A stretch of 64,000 bases of DNA from Aedes albopictus (GCF_035046485.1 NC_085138.1:276129694-276193693); one strand, 5' to 3'. Numbered from the stretch's first letter, positions 1 through 11,479 are shown. Translations and numbers: made by a program. The notes: generated by a model from the letters alone, not told the origin.

Positions 1-301
1 GTAGATAATCAGTACACGCAATGGAGAGTTTGCTTGACTGATGAGAGATGACCTCGCTTTTATTGTGCAAGAATTGAGTGAGCATTTCCCATGCTTGCCA
101 ATATGATATTTTTTGAATTACAATTGAATTGAGTTTATTTTTTTCAAGACCAATATCTTAGTCGTACGTATTTGATATAACTTTTTTGTAGTTTTCATTG
201 TAATCTGAAATTTGGTCGTATCTTGATGTTCTACTTACTCTCCCAAGAAGGCTCCCACAGGCTTCTTTAAATGCACGCACATGTTAAACATAAAAAACTT
301 T
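1..301. other. Unassigned AT-rich sequence
   Basis: No open reading frame, RNA gene or repeat that I can name. It may include the outer end of the foldback arm that becomes clear from about 302. Confidence 0.3.
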
Positions 302-448
302 GTAAAATAAATATTAAAACATAACTTTTTCAGACTAAATTATTGATTTGATAACCCTAAAGGACCAAATATGACCACGAAATTGCGATATCTCTACTGA
401 TTTTCGAGATATTCAAAAATTTCATATTTTAGAGTCTAACCCAAAAAT
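302..448 (+). repeat. Left arm of a split foldback element
   Basis: This stretch is an imperfect reverse complement of 5797-5905, sharing for example GACCACGAAATTGCGAT with ATCGCAATTTCGTGGTC. The two arms bound a palindromic element later opened by the TA-type elements at 451-795 and 803-5794. Its right arm was then cut again by the RTE LINE at 5915. Family not named. Confidence 0.65.
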
Positions 449-450
449 TA

Positions 451-795
451 CACCCGATTTTTTTTTTTGCACTGGTAGTCTTTTTGCTATAACTGTCCCC
501 AAGTAACACGCATGTCATATAAGAGTTAAGACAGCGCAAGTTTTGGTTGTATAGTAGTTGATTTAACGTTATTCTAACATAACGCTAGAATAACGTCAAA
601 TTTGCGGCTATGAAACAAAAATCTGCGCTGCCGTAACTCTTATATGACTTGTGTGTTGCTTGGGTCAATTTTAAACCTATTGATATATTTATTGTATAGT
701 TCTAACCGTGTCTCTCTGTGTTCAAATTTTCAAGTGAATTGGTTTAAAATTGACTTAGTTATAGCAAAAAAAAACTCGTGCAAAAAAATCGGGTG
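451..795. mobile_element. TA-type MITE with nested palindrome
   Basis: The ends read CACCCGATTTTTTT and AAAAAAATCGGGTG and are flanked by TA (449-450 and 796-797), as expected of a Tc1/mariner-type MITE. The inverted ends run about 50 bp and include GCTATAACT on the left and AGTTATAGC on the right. A second palindrome (about 496-664) lies inside it, so this is probably a MITE within a MITE. No coding capacity. Confidence 0.65.
496..664. mobile_element. Short palindromic element nested in a MITE
   Basis: The two halves are inverted copies: CCCAAGTAACACGCATGTCA on the left faces TGACTTGTGTGTTGCTTGGG on the right, with CATATAAGAGTTA continuing the match inward. The centre is near 579. This is typical of a small non-autonomous DNA transposon. 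I see no clear target duplication. Confidence 0.55.
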
Positions 796-1197
796 TACTA
801 TAGGGTGTCCCAGAAAGTATGGGCACAACTTTTTATAGCGAAAATACAATCAGTTTCTTAACAAACAATAATTTTTATATTTTTGTATTTTTATTCAAGG
901 TATTTTTTTTACTTAATCATTTATTTAAGGCTCATGCGCCAACAGGCATAACGGAGCCGAATTCAGTTAAAACTATTTACAATTTCATGTTTTTGTCTTA
1001 TAAACTATGTTAGTTTTGGGGAACCGAAAAACTCGCGGTTTGGTCGAGGTTAGGGGGGAACAAAAATATTTGAGGAAAGGATAGGGTGTTGGGGTTTTTC
1101 GTTGACACGTGACAGCTAAGTGTGGCGTATTGCTGCTGGTCAAACGTAGAGTGGACAAACAACCTGTAACGATACAAACAGACGATTTTCGAAGGGA

Positions 1198-1293
1198 CAC
1201 GAGGTGGACAAGTGGAGCAACAAGACTGGGTATATCAAACAAAGTCACGAGGTGGACAAGTGGAACAACAAGACGGGGATATCAAACGAAGAC
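1198..1293 (-). repeat. Two 48-bp tandem repeats in the LINE 3' UTR
   Basis: Two near-identical copies begin CACGAGGTGGACAAGTGG at 1198 and 1246. They lie in the 3' UTR between the RNase H stop (1351) and the poly(A) at about 903. Short tandem repeats in 3' UTRs are common in mosquito LINEs. Confidence 0.8.
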
Positions 1294-1350
1294 TTCAGCT
1301 TGCTTCAAGAAGTCGTACACACGCTTCATATACTCAAGATCAAGTTTACC

Positions 1351-2310
1351 CTATACATCTCTAATGTCTTCCTTTTCTGGTTTCCCTCGGGCCCAGAGGG
1401 ATGCACATAAATCGGATCTGGCAATACCGTATTCGGGACATTCCCACACAACATGGTTGATATCTTGATAGCCTGCACCACAGCTACAACGATTGCTATC
1501 TGTGAGCCCTATTCGATAGAAATGCGAACCCAGAGAGTAGTGATTGGGCATAAGTCGACACATTATCTTGATAAAATCTCGACCCATATCCAACCCCTTG
1601 AACCACGCCGTCTTCGATACCTGTGGGAGAATTGAATGTAACCACCTGCCCAACTCTCTGCATCCCATTTTTGTTGCCAACTGACCAAGGCATGCTGACG
1701 AGCAATCGAAAAAAAAATCATTTAAGACGATATGACGCTCATAAATATCGCCTTCCATAGCGCCCACCTTGGCGAGTGAGTCCGCTTTCTCATTGCCCGG
1801 GATCGAGCAATGCGAAGGGACCCAAACCAAGGTGATGTTATATGCTTGATTCGATAGAGCACTCAAAAATGATCGTATTTCGCTTAGGAAATACGTGGAG
1901 TGCTTTACCGGCCTCATTGAACGAATAGCCTCAATTGAACTGAGGCTATCCGTGAAAATGAAATATTGATCAGAGGGAAGAGAGGCGATTCGCTCTAATG
2001 CGTAGCGTATAGCCGCTAATTCTGCGACATATACTGAGCAAGGACTTTGAAGTTTATAGGCGGCGCTATGAAGCTCATTAAATATGTACACCAAATCCAG
2101 TGGAATCATTTGTTTTTGACCCGTCAGTGAAAAACCTTCTGTCACAACTGATATGACCAAACATGCTTGCAAAAATTTTTGGAATGTGCTCCGATTGGAG
2201 CGGATCTGGGATTCCACGGATTTCTTGCATCATGGTCAGATCAAAACCTATAGTGGAATTGGAGAAGTCTGGGAAGCAATCATTATTGGGAATATTTAAA
2301 GAAGGGCTAA
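1351..2310 (-). pseudogene. LINE RNase H domain and Cys/His tail, frameshifted
   Basis: Beyond the RT stop, the RT frame continues into FFTDGSKTND, the first RNase H aspartate motif. A frameshift near 2083 then moves the rest (YVAELAAIRYAL, FTDSLSSIEAI, VPSHCSIPGNEKADSLAK) to another frame. These supply the D-E-D-D residues of RNase HI. A Cys/His tail (CSCG ... NHVVWECP) ends the protein at 1351. An RNase H after the RT separates this element from Jockey, CR1 and RTE elements and supports a Loa/I assignment. Confidence 0.85.
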
Positions 2311-2311
2311 C

Positions 2312-3880
2312 CTACAGAGTCATGTACGAGTAGTACACTGTCATAAATTTTGTTTGATGAATTCGTTCGATCAGCTTCTCAAAGTTTTCAATTACCAATG
2401 GATTCAGCACCTCACAGCGGATGAGGACCCTTAACGACAGTTCCACGAAACGATCTGATAAAGGGAGTACTGCTGCTAGTACCTCCAAACTCATTGTGTG
2501 CGTCGAGTTCATGCAGCCTAACGCGATCCGAAGACAACGATACTGGATACGCTCTAGCTTCAGGATGTGTGTTTTCGCGGCGGACTGAAAGCAAAAGCTA
2601 CCGTATTCGAGAACCGACAGTATCGTTGTACGATAAAGCTTTATCAGATCTTCCGGGTGGGCTCCCCACCATGTTCCGGTGAGCGTACGCATGAAGTTGA
2701 TTCGTTTTTGGCACTTCTGATACAGATAATTAATATGCTTTCCCCAGGTGCCTTTAGAGTCGAACCAGACCCCTAGATACATATGTGAAAGAGCTTGAGA
2801 GAGTTCCTTACCCAAAAATTGAAGCTCTAGATCGGCTGGATTTCGCTTCCTAGAAAAGACAACTAACTCAGTTTTCTCCGGAGAGAATTCGATACCCAGC
2901 TTTACAGCCCAAGCAGACAAAGTGTCCAGAGTATCTTGCAATGGTCCTTGCAGAGCTTCCGCCTCTGGTCCGGTGATAGAAACCACGGCGTCATCCGCAA
3001 GCTGTCTTAAAGTGCAATTTTCCACGAGACATTCGTCGATATCTCTGACGTAGAAATTGTAAAGAAGAGGGCTTAAGCATGAGCCCTGGGGGAGACCCAT
3101 GTAACTAATTCGTGAAGTTGCCGAGGTTCCATGAGAGAAAAACATGTGCTTCTCAGACAACAAGTTGTACAAGTAGTTGTTTAAAATCGGAGAAAGCCCA
3201 CACTCGTGGAGTTTGTCTGAAAGGACATCAACGCAAACTGCATCAAAAGCCCCCTTAATATCCAAAAATACTGAACCCATTTGCTCTTTCTGAGCGTAGG
3301 CCAGTTGAATTTCTGTAGAAAACAGCGCCAGACAATCGCTCGTTCCCTTGCCTCTGCGGAAACCGAATTGAGTATCTGAAAGAAGGCCTTTCGATTCAAC
3401 CCATGTGTCGAGCCGATGGAGAATCATCTTCTCTAGCAGCTTCCGTAAGCACGACAACATCGCAATAGGACGGTACGAGTTGTGATCCGACGCGGGCTTC
3501 CCGGGCTTTTGAATGGCGATAACCCTCACTCGTCTCCAGTCATCCGGAACAGTGTTGCTTTCCAAGAATATATTGAACAAATTCAACAAGCGCCTCTTCG
3601 CGACGTCTGGGAGGCTTTTGAGCAAGTTGAACTTTATTCTATCCATTCCTGGGGCAGAGCTGTTACATGATAGAAGCGCGAGCGAGAATTCTAGCATCGA
3701 AAAGGGTGAATCCATCGCATTCCTTTCGGGTGGATAACGACGAATATTCGCTTGTACTTGGACAGAATCCGGACAGACTTTCTTTGCGAAATCGAAAATC
3801 CATCGAGGTGAGCTTTCTCGATCCTCATTTACTGATACCGCGTTGCGCATTCTCCTTCCCACAGTCCAGAGAGTCCGCAT
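2312..3880 (-). pseudogene. LINE reverse transcriptase domain
   Basis: The 522-codon open stretch contains the ordered RT blocks: SYRPIAMLSCLRKLLEKM, then motif A in VFLDIKGAFDAV, motif B in GLPQGSCLSPLLYNFYV, and motif C in LADD, where F or Y before ADD is more usual. The thumb-like region YLGVWFDSKGTWGKHI follows. It is the same frame as the upstream endonuclease, broken only by the stop near 4010. A stop at 2312 cuts it from the RNase H. In an intact element this would copy LINE RNA at the nicked target. Confidence 0.9.
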
Positions 3881-4009
3881 TGACGTCTCCCGCGATAAGC
3901 CGTTGACGAAATTCCTCCAATAACCACGTTTTTTCGCCTTTACGAGGTTCTTGAAAATCTCTTCAAGAGAGGAATACCGCTCGTAGTTCTCCCGTGTACC
4001 GCGCTTCCG

Positions 4010-4784
4010 TTATATTTTAAACGCGGCGGACCTATCGCGATAGGCTCCGGTACATTCTTCATCCCACCACAGTGTGGGGGGTCTTCGCCGTGTCGAAGTT
4101 CCCGGAACCGGCCTACGCTGCGCTTGAAGAGCACTTTCGACGATTAACCCGGACAAGAATTGGTATTCTTCCTGCGGTGGAAGAACGTCAACCGACTGCT
4201 CGCCCTCTGAGACCAATTCAGCATATTTGCCCCAGTCGATATGCTTCGTGAGGTCATACGCGACGTCGATCTGGCGAGCCTGACACGAATCATTGGTAAC
4301 TGAAATTTTGATTGGCAGATGACCACTACCATGGGGATCCTGAATAACATTCCACGTGCAATCCAATGATAGTGAATTCGAACATATTGAGAGGTCTAAC
4401 ATGCTTGGAGGATCTGGAGGTTTGATTCGCGTTGCTTCCCCGGAGTTCAAAATTGTCAAGTTGAAATAGTCGCAGAGGTCATATATCAGGGTTGCGCGAT
4501 TGTCGTCCTTCGGAGACCCCCAGGCTGTTCCGTGTGCATTAAAATCTCCTAGGATCAACCAAGGCGCAGGCATAGCACAGCATATTTCCGCAAGATCTCT
4601 TCGAGATACTCTAGCGCTGGGCGGTATGTACACACTGGCTACACTGAAACTTTTACCTTTTATAGTAACGTGACTTGCAACTATTTCAGTGTCGTTCATC
4701 GGGGGGAAATCAATTCTATAAAATGAATGGAGCTTTTTGATCCCCAAGATCACCCCTCCATATCCATCCCCTCGATCACAACCC
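4010..4784 (-). pseudogene. LINE AP-type endonuclease domain, truncated
   Basis: This is the endonuclease part of LINE ORF2, which in intact elements nicks target DNA to prime reverse transcription. The metal-binding motif region reads LILGDFNAHGTAWGS and the C-terminal histidine motif reads GSGHLPI, where the usual form is SDHLPI. The conserved start of the domain is absent because the element is truncated at 4784. A single stop at 4010 separates it from the reverse transcriptase, which continues in the same frame. Dead as a protein. Confidence 0.8.
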
Positions 4785-5424
4785 AATTCAAGGTATTTTG
4801 ATTGATACTTGTAAAGAATTTACATATTAAAAAGGGTTTTTGTATGCAAAATGTTCAAAATGAAAAAACATCTTTCAGAACTTTTTTACGGTTCTGCCAA
4901 ATATCCAAATTCGAAACATCTTTTTCGAATTTTTTTCACATGATATATTCGAAAACATGTTTTCTCAGATAGTTGATTGAATTTTTTTATAAAAATATGT
5001 TTTGACTGTGCGTACGGGTATTTCAGATTTTTGAGAAAACTGGAAAATTCGCCTTTTCTATTTCTGGATAAGACATGCCCATAGACATTCGAGTTTTTAA
5101 ACATGTTTTAACGAGAATAAAAATAATTCAATCTACACTTTATAAAGCTGGAGCATTTATTTTATTTATTTATTTTACTTTATTTTACTTATTTTACTTA
5201 TAGTGAAATTAAATGTAATTTTAAGTTCATTTTTTAGGTTCAAAAGCATATGTTTTCAATTCAAACTGAGGGTTGTATAATAGATACGCATATAAAAATA
5301 CACGAATATATTTTTTGAAATTTTTATCAAGCATAATTTCATGCCTAGGAAACAATTTGTTAAGCGATGTTATTGCAAAATATAGCTTTGACTGACTGCT
5401 AACGACTGTATTGACGAGTATTTT

Positions 5425-5581
5425 GCTTGTTTTACGGCTCTTTCAGTCTATATTAAGCAGCTAAAACGCCTTTCATATCTACTGTCCTACGTTTCGGTGA
5501 AATATACACCGAAACGTAGGACAGTAGATGCGAAAGGCGTTTTAGATGCTTAATATAGACTGAAAGAGCCGTAAAACAAGC
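5425..5581. repeat. Hairpin with 75-bp arms and a 7-base loop
   Basis: 5425-5499 is nearly a perfect reverse complement of 5507-5581, with AAATATA as the loop. The stem includes CACCGAAACGTAGGACAGTA. It sits inside the 803-5794 element, and no target duplication is obvious. It may be a small foldback transposon or an inverted duplication. Confidence 0.8.
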
Positions 5582-5796
5582 GAAATGCAAAATATAGCAA
5601 TTTGTGCAGAAGCTTTAAAAGGTCTTTTAGGGAATGTTCTACCGCATTCAAACGAAGTGTTAAATTCAAATTTTATTGATTGGCATTTAATGTTAATATA
5701 TCAAGGCAGGATATGTGTGAAAATAAAGTTTGCTTATGCATCCTTTCCCAAATAACAGAGCTGCAAATTTGTACCCATACTTTCTGGGACACCCTA

Positions 5797-5905
5797 TACA
5801 ATAGGATTTTTAAATATGTATCTCAAAAACCAGTAAAAACATCGCAATTTCGTGGTCAAATTTGGTCCTTCAGGGGTCTAGAATTACCGATTTAGTCTTA
5901 AAAAG
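5797..5905 (-). repeat. Right arm of the split foldback element
   Basis: Partner of 302-448. The match appears to resume after the RTE insertion, from 9939, because the RTE target site ATATGATTG (5906-5914 and 9930-9938) falls inside this arm. Where the arm ends beyond about 9960 is unclear. Confidence 0.6.
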
Positions 5906-6364
5906 ATATGATTGGCACGGTAAAGGCTGGGTATGCTGCGCAATTCAGATCCCATTGTGATCCACTAGCCTCTGTCCAGCAACTCCTATCCCTACCTCCT
6001 CGCGGTACCGGCTGGAAACTATGAGCAACCTTAGGGAAGATCGGGTAACCAACCCCGGTGGGAACTTTGGTCGTAGGCTGACAGGGAAGGGGGGGTTTGC
6101 TTCGGTAAACCTGAGCGTCTGTTCTCCAGGAGGAGCGGCTCACAACAGCGTCTGACCCCATGTTTAGGGCGGCTGATCTACGTCCGAGTGCCAGGGAAGG
6201 ACTCTAAGCTCAATTGTGCACTATGGTCCTCCGGAAAGTAGGGGGTTGGTGTCAGGCCCTACGAGCCAGCCGTAAAAAAAACCATTGTAACGAAAAATCA
6301 GCAACAGAATAATACGAACCGAGACCAACGGCAACGTTCCCAGCGAACAAAAAGGACTTGCGAT

Positions 6365-7873
6365 TGGAAACCCGGTACATGGAACTGCCGATCTCTCAAC
6401 TTCATTGGGAGCACCCGCATATTCGCCGATCTACTGAAGGACCGCGGGTTCGGCATCGTAGCGCTGCAGGAGGTGTGTTGGACAGGATCCATGGTGCGAA
6501 CATTTAGAGTTAATCATACCATCTACCAGAGCTGCGGCAACACACGCGAGCTGGGAACAGCTTTCATCGTGATGGGTGATATGCAGAGGCGCGTGATCGG
6601 TTGGTGGCCGATCGACGAAAGAATGTGCAGGTTAAGGCGAAACTGGAGACATTTCCTCATTTTTATTAAATATCGATGCCATATTTTCAAATTCGGGTTT
6701 CGTGCACATGTAGAGCATGGATCAAGGTATCTACTGAATTTTTTTGTGGTGGAAAAAGTTTTCCATTTTTGCAGAAACCATTTTTTTGTGAAATTATATT
6801 CAACAATGATTTCTGCAAAAACGAAAACATTTTCCACCACGACAAAAATCAGGAGATACCTTGATCCATACTCACATGTGCACGAAACCCGATTTTGAAA
6901 ATATTACTTCGTTATTTTATAAAAAGTCAAAAACCAAAAAGTGAGTTTCACCTAAAGAATCAAGGGCCGATTCTTCAACTTCAGCATAATAAACGTGCAC
7001 AGCCCACACTCCGGAAGCACTGATGATGACAAGGACGCATTTTACGCGCAGCTCGAATGCGTGTACGATCGCTGCCCAAGCCACGACGTCAAGATCATCA
7101 TAGGAGATTCGAACGCTCAGGTAGGCCAGGAGGAGGAATTCAGACCGACGATTGGTAAGTTCAGCGCCCACCAGCAAACGAACGAAAACGGCCTACGGCT
7201 CATTGATTTCGCAGCCTCCAAAAATATGGCCAATCGTAGCACCTTTTTTCCAACACAGCCTCCCTTATCGTTACACCTGGAGATCACCACAGCAGACGGA
7301 ATCTCAAATCGACCACGTTCTGATTGACGAACGGCACTTCTCCGACATTATCGACGTCAGAACCTATCGTGGCGCCAACATCGACTCCGACCACTATCTG
7401 GTGATGGTCAAACTGTGCCCAAAACTCTCCGTCATCAACAATGTACGGTACCGGCAACCGCAACGGTACAACCTAGAGCGACTGAAACAATCGGATGTCG
7501 CCTCAGCATACGCGCAGAATCTCGAGGCCGCGTTACCAGACAAGGGCGAGCTCGATGAGGCCCCTCTAGAGGACTGCTGGAGTACAGTGAAAGCAGCCAT
7601 CAACGACGCTGCCGAGAGCACCATCGGGTACGTGGAACGGAATCGACGGAACGAATGGTTCGACGAAGAGTGCAGAACGGTTTTGGAGAAGAAGAACACA
7701 GTGAGGGTGGTAATGCTGCAGCAAGGGTTTCGACAGAACGTGGAACGTTATAAACAGAAGCGGAAACAGCAGACCCGCCTCTTTCGGGAGAAAAAGCGCC
7801 GCCTGGAAGAAGCGGAGTGTGAAGAAATGGAACTGCTGTGCCGTTCCCAAGAAATACGGAAGTTCTATCAGTA
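6365..7873 (+). pseudogene. RTE endonuclease and linker, interrupted by a MITE
   Basis: Coding starts in GTWNCRSLN, the first block of the RTE endonuclease, and continues to IVALQEVCWTG. The frame is interrupted after MCRL by the MITE at 6636-6952 and resumes as RIKGRFFNFSIINVHSPHSG. The catalytic block reads GDSNAQVG where GDFNAQVG is usual, and the final histidine block reads DSDHYLV. A frameshift near 7245 splits it between two frames. A charged linker (KKRRLEEAECEEMELLCRSQ) precedes the stop at about 7873. In an intact element this nicks the target DNA. Confidence 0.85.
6636..6952. mobile_element. TTAA-type MITE inside the RTE endonuclease
   Basis: The ends GGCGAAACT and AGTTTCACC are inverted. 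The flanks are TTAA (6632-6635) and TAAA (6953-6956, one substitution). Removing the insert with one TTAA restores the RTE reading frame (C-R-L-R-I-K-G-R), which confirms the boundaries. The inner arms are long and include GTTTCGTGCACATGT facing ACATGTGCACGAAAC. A TTAA target is typical of piggyBac-like MITEs. Confidence 0.82.
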
Positions 7874-9897
7874 GCTCAAAGCATCCCGCAACGGCTTCGT
7901 ATCGCGAGCCGAAATATGCAGGGATAAAGACGGAGGCCTCTTGACGGACGGACGTGAGGTGATCGAAAGGTGGAAGCAGCACTTCGATCAGCACCTGAAC
8001 GGCGTGGAGAACGTAGGCACGGGAGCCCACGGCAACGGATGAAACGACGGCGTCAGTGCAGCGGAGGACGGAAATGAACCAAATCCCGCGCTGAGGGAAG
8101 TGAAGGATGCCATTCACCAGCTCAAAATCAACAAAGCAGCTGGTAAGGATGGTATCGCAGCTGAACTCATCAAGATGGGCCCAGAAAAGTTGGCCAACTG
8201 TCTGCATCGGCTGATAGTGGGAAACCGAACACCTATCGGAAGAGTGGAAGGAAGGTGTAATCTGCCCCATTCACAAGAAAGGCGACCATTTGGAATGTGA
8301 GAACTTCAGGGCGATCACTATTTTGAATGCTGCCTACAAAGTGCTATCCCAGATCATCTTCCGTCGTCTGTCACCTAAAACGAATGAGTTCGTGGGAAGT
8401 TATCAAGCCGGTTTCATCTACGGCTGGTCGACAACGGACCAGATCTTTACCGTACGGCAAATCCTCCAGAAATGCCGTGAATACCAGGTCCCAACGCATC
8501 ACCTGTTCATTGACTTCAAAGCGGCTTACGACAGTATCGACCGCGCAGAGCTATGGAGACTCATGGACGAAAACGGCTTTCCTGGGAAGCTGACTAGACT
8601 GATTAAAGCAACGATGGACGGTGTGCAAAACTGCGTAAGGGTTTCGGGTGAACTATCCAGTTCATTTGAATATTGCCGGGGACTGAGACAAGGTGATGGA
8701 CTCTCATGCCTACTCTTCAACATCGCTCTGGAAGGTGTGATGCGACGGGCCGGGCTCAACAGCCGGGGAACGAGTTTCACAAAATCCGGTCAATTTGTGT
8801 GCTTTGCGGACGACATGGACATTATTGCCAGAACATTTGGAACGGTAGCAGAGCTGTACACCCGCCTGAAACGCGAAGCAGCAAAGGTTGGACTGGTGGT
8901 GAACGCCTCAAAAACAAAGTACATGTTGGTAGGCGGAACCGAACACGACCGGATCCGTCTGGGTAGTAATGTTACGTTAGACGGGGATACTTTCAAGGTG
9001 GTTGGGAAATTCGTCTACCTCGGATCCTTACTGACGGCTGACTACAACGTGAGCCGTGAAATTCGGAGGCGCATCATCAGTGAAGGCCCATATAGCCGAG
9101 GCGGTAAACGCACGGGTATTCAGCATGACCATGCTGAGGGTGACGGGTTCGATTCCCGGTCGGTCCAGGATCTTTTCGTAAAGGAAATTTCCTTGACTTC
9201 CTTGGGCATAGAGTATCTTCGTGCCTGCCACACGATATACACATGCAAAATGGTCATTGGCAGAGGAAGCTCTCAGTTAATAACTGTGGAAGTGCTCATA
9301 GAACACTAAGCTGAGAAGCAGGCTTTGTCCCAGTGAGGACGTTACGCCAAGAAGAGGAGAGGAGAGAGAGAGAGGATCATCAGTGAAAGTCGGGCCTACT
9401 ACGGGGTCCAGAAGAAACTGCGGTCGAAAAAGATTCACCCACTCACCAAATGCACCAAGCACAAAACGCTAATAAGACCGCTGGTCCTCTACGGGCACGA
9501 GACATGGACCATGCTCGAGGAAGACCTGCAAGCATTCGGAGTTTTCGAATGACGCGTGCTAAGGACGATCTTCGGCGGTGTGCAGGAGAACGGTGTGTGG
9601 CGGAGAAGGATGAACCACGAGCTCGCTGCAATTTACGGCGAACCCAGCATCCAGAAGGTGGCCAAAGCCGGAAGGATACGGTGGGCAGGACATGTTGCAA
9701 GAATGCCGGACAACAACCCTGCAAGGCTGGTGTTTGCAACTGATCCGGTTGGCACAAGAAGGCGTGGAGCGCAGAGAGCACGATGGGCGAACCAGGTGGA
9801 ACGTGGCCTGGCGAGCATTGGGCGCGACCGAGGATGGAGAGCGGCAGCCACAAACCGAGTATTGTGGCGTACTATTGTTGATTATGTCTTGTCTTAA
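7874..9897 (+). pseudogene. RTE reverse transcriptase, interrupted by a SINE
   Basis: The N-terminal block AIHQLKINKAAGKDGIAAEL leads, after a frameshift near 8210, into [20 protein letters not shown]. Motif A is LFIDFKAAYDSI, motif B is GLRQGDGLSCLLFNIALE and the catalytic box is CFADDMDI near 8800. The SINE at 9085-9375 splits it after VSREIRRRI. The C-terminal part (RWAGHVARM, RWANQVERG) continues to 9897 with a stop near 9552. This is the polymerase that would copy RTE RNA and is not functional here. Confidence 0.88.
9085..9375 (+). mobile_element. tRNA-derived SINE (Feilai-like) in the RTE
   Basis: Box A (TAGCCGAGGCGG) and box B (GGTTCGATTCC) of an RNA polymerase III promoter are present near the 5' end. 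The body ends in GAGA-rich repeats. ATCATCAGTGAA is duplicated on both sides (9073-9084, 9376-9387). The same family occurs reversed at 56304-56587 and as a fragment at 11480-11640. Feilai is the known Aedes tRNA-related SINE; the name is tentative. Confidence 0.85.
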
Positions 9898-9938
9898 ATG
9901 TGATGTTGAACAAATAAATGTATGTATGTATATGATTG

Positions 9939-11479
9939 AACATTTGATTTGAAATGTTTTAAGGATGTTGGCTTCAGCATAAATTCCACTTAAACGCTTT
10001 GTGCCAAATATCAAACGAAATCGCACATTTTTGAACACCAGTAGATCACTTTCCAATTTGGAAATCATATCCCGCAGAGATTTTAAAATATAATATTTTA
10101 CACACTAAATAATGTTATGCATTCTCGAACACTACTGACTGTTCCCTGTCTTCCTGCTTTTTCCTCTTATCATGCATTGATCTCCTTATCATTCATATTG
10201 TTTTGCCGAAGACTACCGATGTAAAACCTGGGAAGCAAGTAACTTCCTCAACGTTGGTAATTATCTTAACGTCTGCATTCAAACCGGGCATTCCATTGAT
10301 TTGCATTTTTTAATGTATCATCAAGGCTCTTCGCCATAAAGCAGATCAGACGCCTGCACTTCAATGCATGCAAATGTCAGCAATCCCAGTTGAGATTAGA
10401 TGATAATCAAATTAATGATTGTGTATTGGTTTCCGCTAACAAGCAAAGCGAAGAATGAATAGATGAACCTTTATTCATATGCAAAGCGTACACCCCAATC
10501 ATCACACAGGAAAAGATGCATAATTAAAAGGAAAATAACACGTCTCTTCTCTATTGTGTCGTTAGAACACGATCGAGAAGGAAGCTCCTTGACGATAAAC
10601 CTATTTCCAGACCAACCTTTAAAAATAATAATCGTTATAATTTTTCCTCGATTTACAACAGATACCGAATAGAAAAAGTGAATACAATAACAGCTAGTAA
10701 TAAATTTTGAAGAATTATGAAACCAATCAATAAGAACAGTCAAAAATATGAGATCGAACAGAACTGAAGAAATAGTAATAAAAAGATAACTGGTTCCCCA
10801 TTCCGAATTGATCTCAACGAAAAAAAATCGTCTACAGTCTTCGCGACAACTTGACACACAGAGAACCCATCATATATGTATGTTTACAGGAAACACATTT
10901 ACTGTTATATAATTTCTTTGCTCCCATTTTCTGCGATGCTGAGCACACAGGCGACGATCTTTCCTGCTGTGGAGCTCCCGTAGGCATCATATTAGGCATA
11001 GGAATCATCACCGCGTTGTGGGTCTTTGGATGGAGTTGACTATCCACACCACCACTAGTGGCACTGAGAAAGACGGAAGTGGTTTGTCTAGATTTCAACT
11101 GGAAAAACCGGGACCAGAGCGACCTTCTAGCTGTTATCGAAAGTGGAATCGAATGCAGGAGGTGGACACATAAAATGTAAACTTTTATCTGTGGAATGGT
11201 TGCGATTGGGTTGCGTGAAATTGGAGCATGGTTGTTTGTAGTGAGAAGATTCAATGTGCGATTCAATGGCACTGGGTGCCTTCAATATATAATCCTTGCA
11301 TAAATCAATATCTTAGAAATTTATTATGGTGGTGTGGGTGGGACCACATGAGCAGGGGTTGTTTTGGGCACTTTTCGCTATTACTAGGTCTATTTCATTC
11401 GAATTGGCCAAATTTTCGTATACGTCTTTCACGTATAGTGTGTAACCATGTACAAAATACCTGTTGAAATGAAATTGAC
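9939..11479. other. Unassigned region
   Basis: The first tens of bases continue the foldback arm cut by the RTE. The rest has no recognised gene or repeat. An unbroken minus-strand frame at 10832-11272 (146 codons) has no domain I recognise, and its plus strand carries another frame over the same bases, so I do not call it a gene. Confidence 0.3.

Larger units (their letters stand above)
903..4784 (-). mobile_element. 5'-truncated Loa/I-like non-LTR retrotransposon (LINE)
   Basis: The insertion runs on the minus strand, with its 3' poly(A) at about 903-911 (poly-T on the plus strand) and its truncated 5' end at 4784. A duplication of ATTCAAGGTATTTT flanks it (893-906 and 4785-4798), so both ends are fixed. 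ORF2 keeps AP endonuclease, reverse transcriptase and RNase H regions in the order expected of the Loa/I group (mosquito Lian elements are of this kind). The N-terminus of the endonuclease and all of ORF1 are missing. Breaks: a stop near 4010, a stop at 2312 and a frameshift near 2083. Clade assignment is by motif only. Confidence 0.85.
803..5794. mobile_element. TA-type MITE split by a LINE
   Basis: The ends are GGGTGTCCCAGAAAGTATGG (from 803) and its exact complement CCATACTTTCTGGGACACCC (to 5794). They are flanked by TA at 801-802 and 5795-5796. Without the LINE at about 903-4784 the element is about 1.1 kb with no transposase frame, so it is a non-autonomous mariner-like element. It lies within the foldback whose arms are 302-448 and 5797-5905. 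Residual AT-rich sequence at 4799-5424 and 5582-5794 belongs to its interior. Confidence 0.75.
5915..9929 (+). mobile_element. Near full-length RTE-clade LINE (JAM1-like)
   Basis: The element is flanked by ATATGATTG on both sides (5906-5914, 9930-9938). It has a leader (5915-6364), an AP endonuclease and an RTE-type reverse transcriptase, and ends in short TGTA-rich repeats (near 9918-9929) as RTE elements do. Removing the MITE (6636-6952) and SINE (9085-9375) leaves about 3.4 kb, the normal RTE size. It is inactive: in-frame stops near 7873, 8040 and 9552 and frameshifts near 7245 and 8210. JAM1 is the Aedes RTE family it most resembles to me; this is recognition, not a search. Confidence 0.87.

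Noticed and set aside
10832..11272. 146-codon minus-strand open frame
   Set aside because: No domain, no homologue I recognise, and an overlapping plus-strand frame. Composition does not mark it as coding.
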